Shown here: piece by piece, positions 10,918-22,800 of the stretch | Numbering within the stretch: the stretch's first letter is position 1 | How the letters are laid out: each line of letters opens with the position of its first letter | DNA from: Brachionus plicatilis | Taxonomy: Eukaryota > Rotifera > Eurotatoria > Ploima > Brachionidae | Assembly (NCBI GenBank): GCA_010279815.1 | Contig: QEOQ01000626.1 | Coordinates: 127,188 to 191,187, forward strand | DNA length: 64,000 bases | Direction: 5' to 3' | Program-made: the position numbers and the translations under genes | Notes under the pieces: model-generated | The model's database searches: none | What the model saw: only the letters and a program-made list of their open reading frames with translations | What the model was told of the DNA's origin: nothing

Positions 10918-12739
10918 TTAAATTATTTTAAAAGTACTCTTGTTTCTTAAGAAAATAATCTTATACATCTCTAGAGTTTCGTTCAAACTGCCCAAAAAAA
11001 AGGACGAGTTGAGGTACATTATCATTTGACTTATTACTAATAAAATAGCTATTAAAATTCGCTTAATTCGCAGGTCCAGTCTATTAAGCTAAAACAAATT
11101 AAAAAAAAAAACTGATAAAATTTACCTACAATTTTGTAATTTTTTTTAGTTTTTAACACAAAATTAAAATAGACATTTTCAGAAATAATCATCAAACAGT
11201 TGATCATGCTCCAAAGGCTTACATTGGTTCCGAATCCATGCCAGAATGAAATAAAAACAAACGAAAATACAATTGACACAAGCTGAGTTGTTTTTTTGCC
11301 CCTACTACCTCCTAGAGGTATATACAAATAACTAATAAAAATTTATTTTTTTATTTTTTAATCTCTCGTCTAAATTGCTTTACTTTTTTATAAATTCATA
11401 AATTCCAGTGTCAAAATAGCGCCACATCTCGCTATTCAAATGAATCAATGCAAAACACCTGGGCAATTCAGTGGTCTTCATGCCAACCATTTTGTTAAAT
11501 AATGTTGGAACGCCATAGTAGACAATATATTTTGAGGTGAACAGTGATCCACGGATCAAAATTGACATCACAAAAGAAGTGACAGAGAAAAACTTCCAAA
11601 CATAATTTGTATAAATCAAAATTGTGTACGAGCTGGTAATACGCAGAAGAAACTCAATCAGCAGAATAGAAAAGCCTATTCGAATACAAAGTTTTACAAT
11701 TTCTTTAAAGCTAGTTTTTTCTCTTCTTTCCAAGAGCTTTTGACCAAAAATAAAGAATATAAAAATTCAAAAATTTAACAATACTCACACAATAATGGAA
11801 ATTTTTGTACGGAATGAACGGTGAGGTGAATAGAAAAGACGGAAAATAAATATAAACTAAAAAATGTGAAAAACTGTACATATCATCTAATTTTTGATCA
11901 ACTTCTTTATTTGTATTAATGTCCTTCTTTTTTAAATGATCAATGTAGTCCATACAATAGCCACATAGTCTTAGAATCATAAAATAAAAAGTACTAATGA
12001 ATTCATTGTATGCGTCATGTCTAACGCTTGACAGTTTGGATGACTACCAAACAAAAAAATTAATTTTTTTTTTCTGATTTTTTCCTTTCCAACTTACCAT
12101 AAAATTGTTCACTGAATTTTGATGAATAAAAAACATTGTTATTATGGTGCTCAACCACAGCAAGACTTTCAATTTAAAAATTCTGCACAAGCCGTAAATT
12201 CCAAAATTGATGGCCACCGTGACCATAAAACCCCAAATGGTGAACATTTTTAGCATTAAAAAGCTTGAGTATAGTGACAGAATGGTGCACGTATGCTAGA
12301 ATAAATCAAAATTAGTCAAAGATATTTTTTGATTAGTTTGGTACTTTAGGTAAATAAAGATCACTAATTTTTTTGATTAATGGTACCAAAGCTAGATAGA
12401 TAATGTTCAATTCTGCGAACATTCTTTCTATATAATTGTTCCATTCAAAGTCCAAACTTTCCTTCAGTGATTAGATTTTAAAAAATTAATTTTTTTTTCT
12501 AATATTCACATACTCGCTGAAAGTTTAATTGTTTCACATTTTTTGCTAGTAAAGTTCGATTTTTATAGACTTAATAAGAAAATTTATTTTTAAAAATTTG
12601 AACATTAGGAGGTAATTTTACCTGATGATTCGATAATGATGACATAGAAAGCGTAAATCAATAGACCGATTAGATAGGTTGTGTACAAAAAAATTTCGGT
12701 ACTGACTAATTTAGCTAGATTTGCTCTCTGTTTAGACAT
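10918..12739 (-). CDS. HHAT: Hedgehog acyltransferase-like MBOAT protein, copy 1
   Basis: Multi-pass membrane-bound O-acyltransferase of the HHAT/GUP1 branch. I place eight exons on the minus strand: 12739-12622, 12569-12514, 12461-12345, 12295-12098, 12043-11789, 11736-11384, 11331-11130, 11088-10918. All junctions are GT-AG, phases agree, and the sum is 489 residues, close to the roughly 490 of animal HHAT. Introns are 41-54 bp. The active-site region is intact: MWRYFDTG with Asp357, YIPLGGSRG, and SFWHG with His397. The Asp-His spacing of 40 equals that of human HHAT D339/H379. HHAT palmitoylates secreted signalling proteins in the ER membrane; whether the substrate here is Hedgehog or another protein is unknown. 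A diverged paralogue lies at 42072-43830 on the same strand. Confidence 0.88.
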
Positions 12740-13275
12740 TGTAGTAAATTATAAATTTAAATTTTTTTCAATATTTTAATTTTTACTTATTCAAATTTAA
12801 GACAAAATATCTTGAAAATTAGAGGCTGCTATTTCAAAATAAACACGTCATTAGCTTTTTATGAAAAATTTAGTCTAGTTTCTAAGGTTTTTTTTTTAAT
12901 TTTAATTTATGATAAAAAAAAATGTCACATATTAGCGAATATATTGCGATCTCTAAGATTTTGTAAAGATGCATTGTGTTTCTTATAAATTCACTTTTGT
13001 CTTAAATTATTTACCTGATCCTTTTTAAGACTTAAAATAAAAGAAATTTAGGGATAAATTTAAATTTTACTTTATTAATTCAAATTATTCAAATAAAAAT
13101 TTCTAAAGAACTTAAAAAATTAAAAAATTCCATGATCTAAAATATTTATCAAAATTTTAAACAGATTAAATGAATTAAAGCCATTGGAATGATTTTTTGA
13201 TCCACAAATATAAAAAGCATTTAATTTTAGAATAAATAATTTATTTATTAAAAATAAAAATGTAAAGGTTTTTTA

Positions 13276-13434
13276 AATGGTCAGATAAAAAATTTCAGTC
13301 ATGTGGAACACTTTTTTACCAACAGAGTAGTAAATGAGTGGAAAAAGCCTCTTGAGGAAGTAATTAGTTCCAAGGCTGTTCCCATAGATCTTACCAATAA
13401 TTTCAATGAGAAATTTAAATTAAGTTTTAATTAA
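13276..13434 (+). pseudogene. LINE reverse-transcriptase C-terminal fragment
   Basis: An open stretch ending in TAA reads HFFTNRVVNEWKKPLEEVI followed by a typical short tail. The (N/S)RVVNxWNxLPxxVV pattern is the hallmark of the extreme C-terminus of non-LTR retrotransposon ORF2 proteins. Only about 53 codons remain, with no RT or endonuclease domain upstream, so this is a 5'-truncated dead copy. Non-LTR 3' tails of the (AAAT)n type occur elsewhere in the window. Confidence 0.65.
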
Positions 13435-15140
13435 GGTTTTAGATTTGTCATTACTGATTCATGGTGGGATATTGAAAAACCTATAAAGGATGTCAAAATA
13501 GAAAAGGAAAATTTTTTTTAAAATTTAAATCGAAACAATCTGACCTGATCTTTATGAAGGATATGGACTGGCATATTTCATTAATTTAAATTTTTGATTA
13601 ATTTGGACTTATTTTAATTTTAATTAATGTTGTATATAGAAGTCTGATAAAAAAATCAAAAATCCTACACTAGTGCTGCATTAGAAATCGAAAATAAAAA
13701 TTAATTTAAAATAATTTGAAAATATTTTTTTATCATTTGAAAAAATTTAAAAATTTTAAATTTTGATATTCAAGTAATAAGAATATCCAAATATTAAGAT
13801 TTCGGTCTTGTCCAAACTTTGATTAACTGGTCACAAAAATGGATGGTCACTAATTCATGCACTAAAATTAAGTATTTAACTTTTACGGTATTAAAAATAT
13901 TTTTATCAATAATCTTTCTTATTTTTATTTAACTCAACCGGCCTTGGTATGTTTGACAACTGTCTTTCTCTAGAATTGAAATTCAAAAAAAATGGTTAAA
14001 AAATTTTTTAACCATTAATTTTTTATTTTTTGTTAATATTTATGAGCGTTCATCTATTAAGAACTGGGATTAATTGACATTCTTGTTTGTCTTCAAACAT
14101 CAAACAGGTTTATGTGAAATTAAATATTTTTCAAAATAAAACTAATTAATGATGAGCTGATAATGAATGGAATCCATTAAGGTATTAGAATAAATTGTAA
14201 TTAAACTTTTTTTCATAATTTTTTCTTGAATTATCTTCCTCTCAAAAAATCATTAAACTTACTTGTAAAGTTCAAAAAAAGAAATTTCCCAAAACATATC
14301 TCCAGATTTTTTATTATAAAATCACTTTGGAAATTTTTAATATTTTTTTATTTTACTGAATGAAGTAAATAATCATTTAATCCAAACTTTTTTCCAGATA
14401 ATTAATAAAGTTTTTAAAAATTGCATAATAGATTTTGGTGCTAAAATATTAGGATTTGGGGTATTCTATTGAGAATTTTTAGGTATGTAATTCATAGAGT
14501 CATAGTTAAAGTTAAGAACTTTAGATAGAAATTTTAAAAACTTTTAATTTATTAAAAATATGGAGAATTCTTATAGTTTTTTAGCCAAAACTTTAATCGA
14601 CAAAATTTATCTCCACAGAAAATGTGAAGGATTAAAATTTGATATCATCAATCTCTATAAAATGTATCTTTGTTTATTCATAAAATCTAATGAGTTATAG
14701 CTTCTTCAGATTATATTAAAAATAAAAAAATTTTCTAAGAAAATTACTTGATGAGATTTGCCTGTCTGTGACGGAATAAGGTCGTGAATATTCTCAAAAA
14801 AAATTTAAAAAATAAAATAAATTTTCTATTTAATTTTTATTTACTTTTCATTTTTTGTTTAAAATCGAAAAAATATTGATTAACTTTATTTGTAAATAAA
14901 TTTTTAAAACCCAGGGACAATAATAGGAAAAAACGACTTTTTAAATTAGGGTATAATTATAAAGCCATAATTTTTTAGGCATAGCATTAACTTTATTAGA
15001 TAAAAAGATGAAATCAACTAGATATTTTTCCTAACTATTAGAAAAAAAGACAAAACACTTTATCAAAATATTTTTTACTAGATAAAAAAATTATTTGATA
15101 GACAAGAAAATGAAAAAAACTATATAAAATAAATCACTAC

Positions 15141-15512
15141 TTAATTTTTTCTTCTTTTATTGAGCGACTCAAGGACATGTTCAGCATCAATTTGATTTTT
15201 GTTTGAAGCAGCTCTTTTTTTTGATTGAGTGGTTTTTAACATCGTTGACACTTTTTATGGTCTACCACGACCACGTTTGGGTTGAGTACTTTCTCTACCA
15301 GCAGGAATTTTTAATTCAATGTGGTTTATTTCTTCATCCTCTTCGTTTTCATAAATGATTTATGTTGTATTGTTGATTTGTATATTTGTTTGCTTATTTA
15401 CCGGTATATCTAGATAGTCTTTATTCGTATATTCATCGCTAGAATCACTGACATCTTCACCGACTTGTCTTTCCAAGCCATTTACCATATTTTTTGGTCT
15501 ACCGGATACAAT
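15141..15512 (-). pseudogene. Decayed AT-hook protein fragment with two in-frame stops
   Basis: One minus-strand frame reads SGRPKNMVNGLERQVGE, an acidic DVSDSSDEY stretch, a TAA, ENEEDEEINHIELKIPAG, QPKRGRGRP, another TAA, then a Lys/Arg-rich end NKRRKN and a final TAA. Two AT-hook cores (SGRPK and RGRGRP) and an acid/basic alternation mark it as a DNA-binding tail. The two internal TAA codons are real stops elsewhere in this genome, so this is a pseudogene. It resembles the frame at 9290-9400 in order and composition. Confidence 0.5.
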
Positions 15513-15599
15513 TTAATTTTTTTCTCTATGAATGTGTCTATTAGTTCTATTAGTCTATAATTTTATCTAGGTGTTAAATTTATTATTTAGTTAATAATT

Positions 15600-16080
15600 G
15601 TTTTATATAGTACATTTAATACATTTTATCTACTAAGTTCATCTTTTTCTATAGTATACATTAATATTATGTGATTTTTTTAGAACTTATGATTTACCAC
15701 AATTACATTTCACGTAATACCATCATCTGGTTTAAATCTATATTGAAATTTTCATAAATGATAATGGATGTGCAATTTAAAAGAATTTTTGTAGAGTTAA
15801 CAGGTATTGAAATATATTGAATTATTATATGGAATTATTAATATATTGCATAAAACAAAGACTCTTTGTCAAAGACTAAGTGAATTTTTAAAATTTTGTT
15901 CCAAAATTTACCTTGCCCTTTAAAACAGAATATAAAATTTCCAAAGATTATTGTTGAATCCATTTTAAAATTTTTTTCAACAATATTAAATGGAAGTTTA
16001 TGCACAGTTGAAAGAGGTAGATAAAAACAGAATACAAAAAAAAAATTACTTAAACTTTGATTTTCAAAAAACAATCCGTC
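15600..16080 (-). pseudogene. Possible FLYWCH/MULE-type transposase remnant
   Basis: Around 15670-15800 the minus strand shows broken frames with a YRFKPDDGIT piece and, one frame over, KCNCGKS, the order expected of a FLYWCH finger (aromatic strand, then CxC). Around 15838-16074 another frame reads YLPLSTVHKLPFN, faintly like the catalytic-domain start of MULE transposases. Stops and frameshifts interrupt it. Together with the AT-hook tail just downstream this suggests one decayed element, but each piece alone is weak. Confidence 0.25.
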
Positions 16081-16818
16081 CGTTTTTTCACTTATTTAAA
16101 AACAAATAGTACAAGTGTACATTTTTATTTTTGATATTTAAATTAAAAAAAAAATAATTTAATTTTAAATAAAGTGAAAATAAAAAAATTTATATTTTTT
16201 TAAACAATTGGAGAAGAAGATAAAAAAAATAAAATCATTTTTAATTAATATTTTATTCAAGAAAACTATTTAAATATTAGTAAAAAACTTTAAATTTAAA
16301 AGACCTTTTTTTCTAAATTAAATTTAATATTTGATTCGAAATTTAAATTTGATCGTAAAGTTCAATTTGGCAGTCATGTTGCCATTAAAAAAAATTGTAT
16401 TCACATAAACATAATTGTAGAATAAAAAAAAAAAACAAAATATATCTATTAAACACGATTTATTAGAATAATAAAAAAAATATTATTTTATTCGAAAAAA
16501 ATTATTTAAATAATAAAAAATCATTCGAACAAAAAAAAGGTCATTTATCTAACACACACACACAATAATGAAAAAAAAAAAAAAATCTTATTTTCGCTCG
16601 ATTTACTTTTAACGTAAACTAAATTTAAAAAAAAAAAATAAAAACTTAAAAAAAAATTCCTCTTTAAATTTCAATTTAAACAAAAAAAGATAAAAAAAAA
16701 TCAACGATTTAATCAAAACTGCCCGGTCGGTTTGCTCAGCAGAAAGTGCCGGCTTACTACACAAATACAACAAATATTCACATATTGACCAAGTCCAAAG
16801 CCACTACCATCTAACCAC

Positions 16819-19800
16819 TTAAGCATATGAGTGTTCGGCATCAAAATTTTCCCTACTAAAAGGATACTCTTTTACCTCGTCATCGCTCAGATCATTGTTC
16901 AAGTCGATGGAGTGGGGCAGACAAGGAGGCTGAGTGGAAGGCGGTGTGGGCGCCCTCAAGTCCATGTCCGCGTCATTCTCGAGTCCATGAGGCCCTATCT
17001 TGTTCATGACAAAACAACCAAATTTGGCATCATCAAGTTGCCTCTCATTCTCAGGCGTCCTGTAAACATCTTCCTCATTTATGTCCTCATTCTCCTCATT
17101 TTGATTGTGACCAAAATTTTCTATCCTAATCTTGTGCAGTTTCACACACTCGGTTATCACCGAATTGTTGGGCATTATGACCAGAGTGGCGTCTGAGCCA
17201 GTGGATTGACTTCGCACATTCATCTCATCCAAGTTGTCCAAGTCGTCGTAGTAGTTGATTTGCTCGTCTTCGGACAAGTCGGCATTTGTCGACGACGAGG
17301 AAATCACACTACTCGACACCAGCTCTGAGTCCACACTCAGCGTCTGTCCCCTAATGGGCCGGATTGGCGAGCTCTTGAGACCTCTGGACTCGTTCAAGGA
17401 CAATCTGAGATTGGGCAGGCATTTTTCCGCGTCCCTCTTCACTCTGCTCTGCTGGTCGCTGAAGCAAGCGCGCAACAGTTCCAAATAGCGTTCCAGCTTG
17501 ATCAAATTGGACTGCATGGACTCGCTTTGGAGCTTGTTGTCTTCATTTTTCACAATTTTTATCTCCAGCGAGTTGAGCTCTAGGCACGCTTGATTGAGAA
17601 TGGCCTGAGTGTGGTCGAGGAACGCGTCCATGTCGCACAGCTTGAGCTCTTGGCTGGCGGGCTCCGCTGGCGCTGAATTTGTGTGGTTTAGCTTGGCGAA
17701 TAGTTGGTGTCTTTCGCCGAGCAGCTTGAGAATGCTCTGGGAATTTTGGCTGAGCTGTTGTTCTAGTTGTGCTTGGTCAGCTGGTTTGGCGGCGGATTGA
17801 GGGGGCTGAGGGTCGTCAGGTGGCACTCTTAGTGTGTTGCTCAGCGCCGATGTCGAAATAGATGTGGACATGGTTGGCGCTGATTGCTGGGAAATGTTCG
17901 AGTTGGAGGGCGAGTGGGCGAGCGAGCTGACCGACGACTGGTGCCGGTTGAGGCTCGTGTGTTCGTCGTGCTTGCCCGTCAACTGTTCCAAGTAATTGCA
18001 CCATTTGCTGCGCTCGTCGCCCGACTTGGTGACCAGAGTGAGCAGCTTTTGGCTGTCGATGGCATTTTTGTCCTTTTGGCCATCCTGTTCCACGACCAAA
18101 TAGAATTGACGCTTGTCGCTCAGCAGACCGAATCGGGTGATCCAAGTGATGGGTATCACTGGGGTGAAGGTTTTTTTGAATCGGTTTTCTAGGTAATTGA
18201 GTGGTTTGAGGATGTAGCGACGCTTTTCGTCTGCTGACTTTTCCAATAGCACCAGGATGTCTTCGTAGAGGAGAGCGTGCAGGATTTTGCAGCCATTTTT
18301 TGAGTGTTTCCATTCTAGTTCACTTTCGTACAGCAGTTTGCGGTCTTTTAAGTTCAGGAACTTGACAAAAAAATTTTAATTTTTGTATTGTTAATTTTTA
18401 GAAGATTCTACACAGATGGTACCACACGAGCGTTTTGCCAATTTTTTGGGATTTTTTTAGGCTTTGTGAAATTTGCTACAAAAATCAAAAACAAAATATT
18501 AAAAGTGCCAAAGCTCAAGTTATGAAGGACCAAAAAATGTTCTCTAAATTGTAACAACTGATTTATACCTTGTACCACCAGTGTACTGATTCTGCAAAAC
18601 TCTGCAAAACTCTGCAGTAAATCTGCAAAACTCTGTAAACTCTGCAATAAATCTCCAAAACTCTGCAATAAATCTGCAAAACTCTGTAAACTCTGAAAAA
18701 ATCTGCAAAACTCTGTAAACTCTGAAAAAATCTGAAAAACTCAGAAAATAGTAAATTCGGGATATTATACTATTTTAAAAATCCAATTCAACTTAAAGTG
18801 GTGGTACTAAGGATGTATCAGTTGCTACAATTTACAGAACATGTTTTGGTCCTTCAGAACTTCAGAAGCTTTGGCACTTTTAATATTTTGTTTTTGATTT
18901 TTGTACCAAAATTTACAATGCCATTTTTCAAGCGTAATTAAACGCTATATTTTTTTTATTTTTTAATGTTTGTCAAATTTTTTTCTGAAATAAAGAAGGT
19001 AAAAATTAAATTATCTTGGTTTTAAAAGCTTAGTGAAATTCAATCATTGTTTCACACACAAATCCTAGCAAAATTTTCACATATCTCCAGCATTTTTTTT
19101 TAGAGAAAAAAAATCAGAGTTGGTCAAAAGTCAAAGTAAAGTCTGGACTTTTGGCATCTTAAAGTTTAGGATCAAAAAAATCAGATCAAATAGTATTTTT
19201 TTAATAACTTTTGAATGGAAAATTTGTTTAAATCTCGCTGCAAAATGCTAACTAATGCAAAAAACATGCTAAAAATTAGATAAGACTATGCAAAAACTCT
19301 GCAAATTTGTAGGAAAATTTAAAGTCTAAGTCCAGAGTTTACTTTGACTTTAATATTTTTTTAAAGTCTGACTTTGACTTTAAATAATTCTGACTTAAAA
19401 ATTTGACTTTTACCAACTCTAAAAAAATTAAAAGTCAATTTTTATTATTGCTAGAAAAAACGAAAAATTAGGCCCTTTTTCCAAGATTTTCATATATTAT
19501 CTAATTTTTAACTTTTAGAATTTTGACTTGAATTTTCAGTAATTTGAGTCAAAATACAAACTGATTATCTTGGATTTAAAGATTACTTTAAGTTAAAGAT
19601 GAATTTGACTTTCAAAATTTCTTAACTTTTGCATCATCAATTAAAAAAAATAAATAATTAAGAGAAAAAAATTTAATAAATTTTGTCTATTTTTATTTTT
19701 ACTAGAACTAGCGAAAAATTTAACTTATTTTCGAAAATATTCGTAAAATATCTGATTTTTGACTATCACGATTTTAAACTATTAAAATAAAAAACGTCAA

Positions 19801-22800
19801 AATTTTTTGAAGAAATATAAGGTAAAAATTAAATAAACTGTGTTTTTAAAAATGAATAGTAAGCATTTTTATTCTTAATAAATTAAAATTTTTCATTAAA
19901 TTTTACCTTAAAAATTTTCACATTTTTCCAGCTTTATTTTTAAAGGGAAAAAAAACAAAAAAAAGTTGTCAATTTTTACCGAAAAATTAAGTTTATTTTC
20001 GAAAATTTTTGTAAATTCTGATTTTTTACTTTTAGGAATTTATGCTTTTTTACTTAAATTATCCTATCATTTGATTACCTCGTGTCAAATCACCATTGTG
20101 TAAGTCTGAGCATCAATTTTTAGTCCCTATTTTGGTCAATATTTATTAGGATGAGTAAAAGGCAAAAAATATGACGCTCATGTGGGACTTGATTATGGTG
20201 CTTACCCGATATGGTACCAATCGGGTACATTTGGCTGCATATTGGTCGAACTCTTTGGTATCAATTCGACTTGCTATTTCGTCATTCCGAATTTTGTTTT
20301 CACATACTGTTACTGCATTATTTACATAGTGGGATATTTTACTACTAGCATCGACACACTCTTGGAGACGGTTTATGTCTTCTTGGTCTTGAATTTAAAA
20401 AAATTAAATTTTATTTTAATCAATACAATTATAAAAAAAATTAAACAAAATAAAGCTCAATCATATGTTTTATACTAATAGACTTATTAATTAATATTTA
20501 CTTAAATAATAATTTGGTCAGACTATTAACTTTTAAAAAAAAAAATTAAATAATTTAGGGTTGAAATTTTCTGTTAATTTTTTAATTTCAAATAACTTCA
20601 ATGTGATTGAATTAAGATTAAGAAAAGATAAAAATATTGATGTTTTTGTCAATTTGTAAAATGACTTGGGGATTAATAAAATTTTTCTTCTTATTTGCAT
20701 TTTAAAAAATCAAACTAGTTTTAAATGTTTTACCGTAAGTTTTAATCTTTTCCCAAAAATTTTCCCTTTATATTTTTTATATTTTATTGGTTTATTGGGA
20801 CCAAAAATAAAACAATTTTTATCAGCTTTTTGGCTGCAGTCAATTTTTTAAAATAAATATTTAATTTTAATAATTAAGTTAGAGAAAAAAAAATCTCAAA
20901 ATCAAAAAATCTAAAAAAATTTTCATTCAAGAAAAGTAATAATAAATTCGCAATTAATTAAAAGGGATATTCAAAAAATTATCCTTGGTTTTTACATTTA
21001 AATTTTTCTAAAACTCCTTTTAAAGTAATTGCGAATTTATTATTACTTTTCTTGAATGAAAATTTTTTTAGATTTTTTGATTTTGAGATTTTTTTTTCTT
21101 CTCTCAAAAATGTAAAAATGTAAAAATATAAAAATGAACAATAAATTACATTTTGCCCAAAAAATTTATATACTCTTGGGTTGTCTAATGCATATAGATT
21201 TGCCATATTTCAGAATTTTTTTTTAATTTTAGCATAAAAGTCTTCACAATTCTTCTTCAGTATTCAAATTTTAAAGTCTGGACTTAGATTTGACTTGAGA
21301 CTTGTGACTTTTAAACAGCTCTGAAGATAATGAATAAATTTTTTTAATAACTCAAAAATTCTCAAAAAAGACGACAAATTTGCTTTTTTAAAAATAAATT
21401 GGAATGAATAAAAAAGTATTTTGTCGAAAAAATTCTTCTAAATCTCGATTCAAATGGACATTGACTTGTTTGTTATTTTTGACATTATTGATGATTATTA
21501 TTTTTAATGAAAAAATGAATATAAAAGAGAGTACAAAATGAATAATAATTATTGAAATTAAAAAAGAAAAAAAAAACAAAATAAACATTTAAATTAAATA
21601 TTTTATTACATTTTATTTTTTAAATTTTTTTTTACATCGCCTTTAAGGCGTTCATTGAAATAAATAAATAAAATAAATAAATAATGGATGGAACCTTAGC
21701 AATGTTAATGAGTTTAGAAGAATGCCTTTTATGAAAAAAATCTCAACTTCAGAAGCTATTTTAGTATGAATAATTAAAATAAATAAGACAATTTGCGTCA
21801 TGATTCTCAATAATCTAATCCAGCTGATAAAACAATCTTTTATTTTGCTCAAATTTTGGCAATAAATGAATAAGTGGTTTTAATGTCATGTTGAAAAGTT
21901 AATCATAGCGCTTTAAATAAAATTCTTTATCTAAGTTCCTGAGCAATTTCGCATTTAGATTTAATTTTTTTTACTCATTGAATTAACAAAAATTTTGGCT
22001 TACCTGAAGCCGCTTTTGACAGTTCGTTGAATAAAAGCTTGTACTTGACCAAGCGCTGTACTTCGGTGGGCAAAAAGTCCTTCAAATGCAGCTTACGACA
22101 AATCCAGTGGTTCTCAGCTCCCTGAAAAAAAAATAAAATAAAAATTTTTTTTTTTAATTTTTATTAAACAATCTACTGTTATAAATTGATTGAATTTGTC
22201 GCTATTTTTTAACTTTGTCTGTAACAACTTGATGGCTTGGCTTTGATTTTCACAAAATTTGGCACATGCTGACTGAAACTTGGCGCCCTCTTCCCCCTTA
22301 AACTGCTCCAAAATGATATCAATCAATTGCTTGATCGGCACAATTGGGTTTTCGCGTCGAAGCTGCTTTAATTTTTCATTAAAATTAGCTTTTTATTTAA
22401 AATTAAAGTTATTTTGGCTGAATAAAAAAAATTCAAAAAAATTACAATGTATTGCGAGAACTTGGTCCAAATTTGGAAAAACAATTTCTTGTTCTTCTAC
22501 GCTCAGGTACACATTTACTTGAATGGGAATAAAAAAGTGGTTTTTCATGATTTTTAGATTTCGCACATGCTTTTGTTCGGTGTGAATGAGCTCGTTGATA
22601 ACTTCTTGGGTTTTGATTTCTTTCCGGGTCAATTTTTCCAAAGCTTCCTTGGAAATGGCGGCACTAATACTGGGCAGTTCTTCGTCCACTTCAATGTCCG
22701 ACTCTTGCATCCAAGAGCGGTCATTTGCCGAATAGTGGTGTCCGCTCGATGATGAACGGTAGCTGTTCGCATTCAGCTCGTGTTCGTTCATAATGCTTGA

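Larger units (their letters stand above)
12740..16818. other. 4-kb gene-free region with transposon remnants
   Basis: No host gene is supported between the MBOAT start and the RhoGEF stop. It contains the LINE fragment (13276-13434), the AT-hook pseudogene (15141-15512) and a possible transposase remnant (15600-16080). The rest is A/T-rich without recognisable structure. The part from 16400 to 16818 has long A-runs and should include the 3' UTR of the RhoGEF gene. Confidence 0.5.

Noticed and set aside
17816..18313. 165-codon minus frame and several + frames over the RhoGEF last exon
   Set aside because: Alternative frames of the G/C-richer PH-tail exon. The PH domain reads in the other frame.
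20182..20478. 98-codon + frame
   Set aside because: Antisense to RhoGEF exon 21, which encodes the last DH helix with matching phases on both sides.
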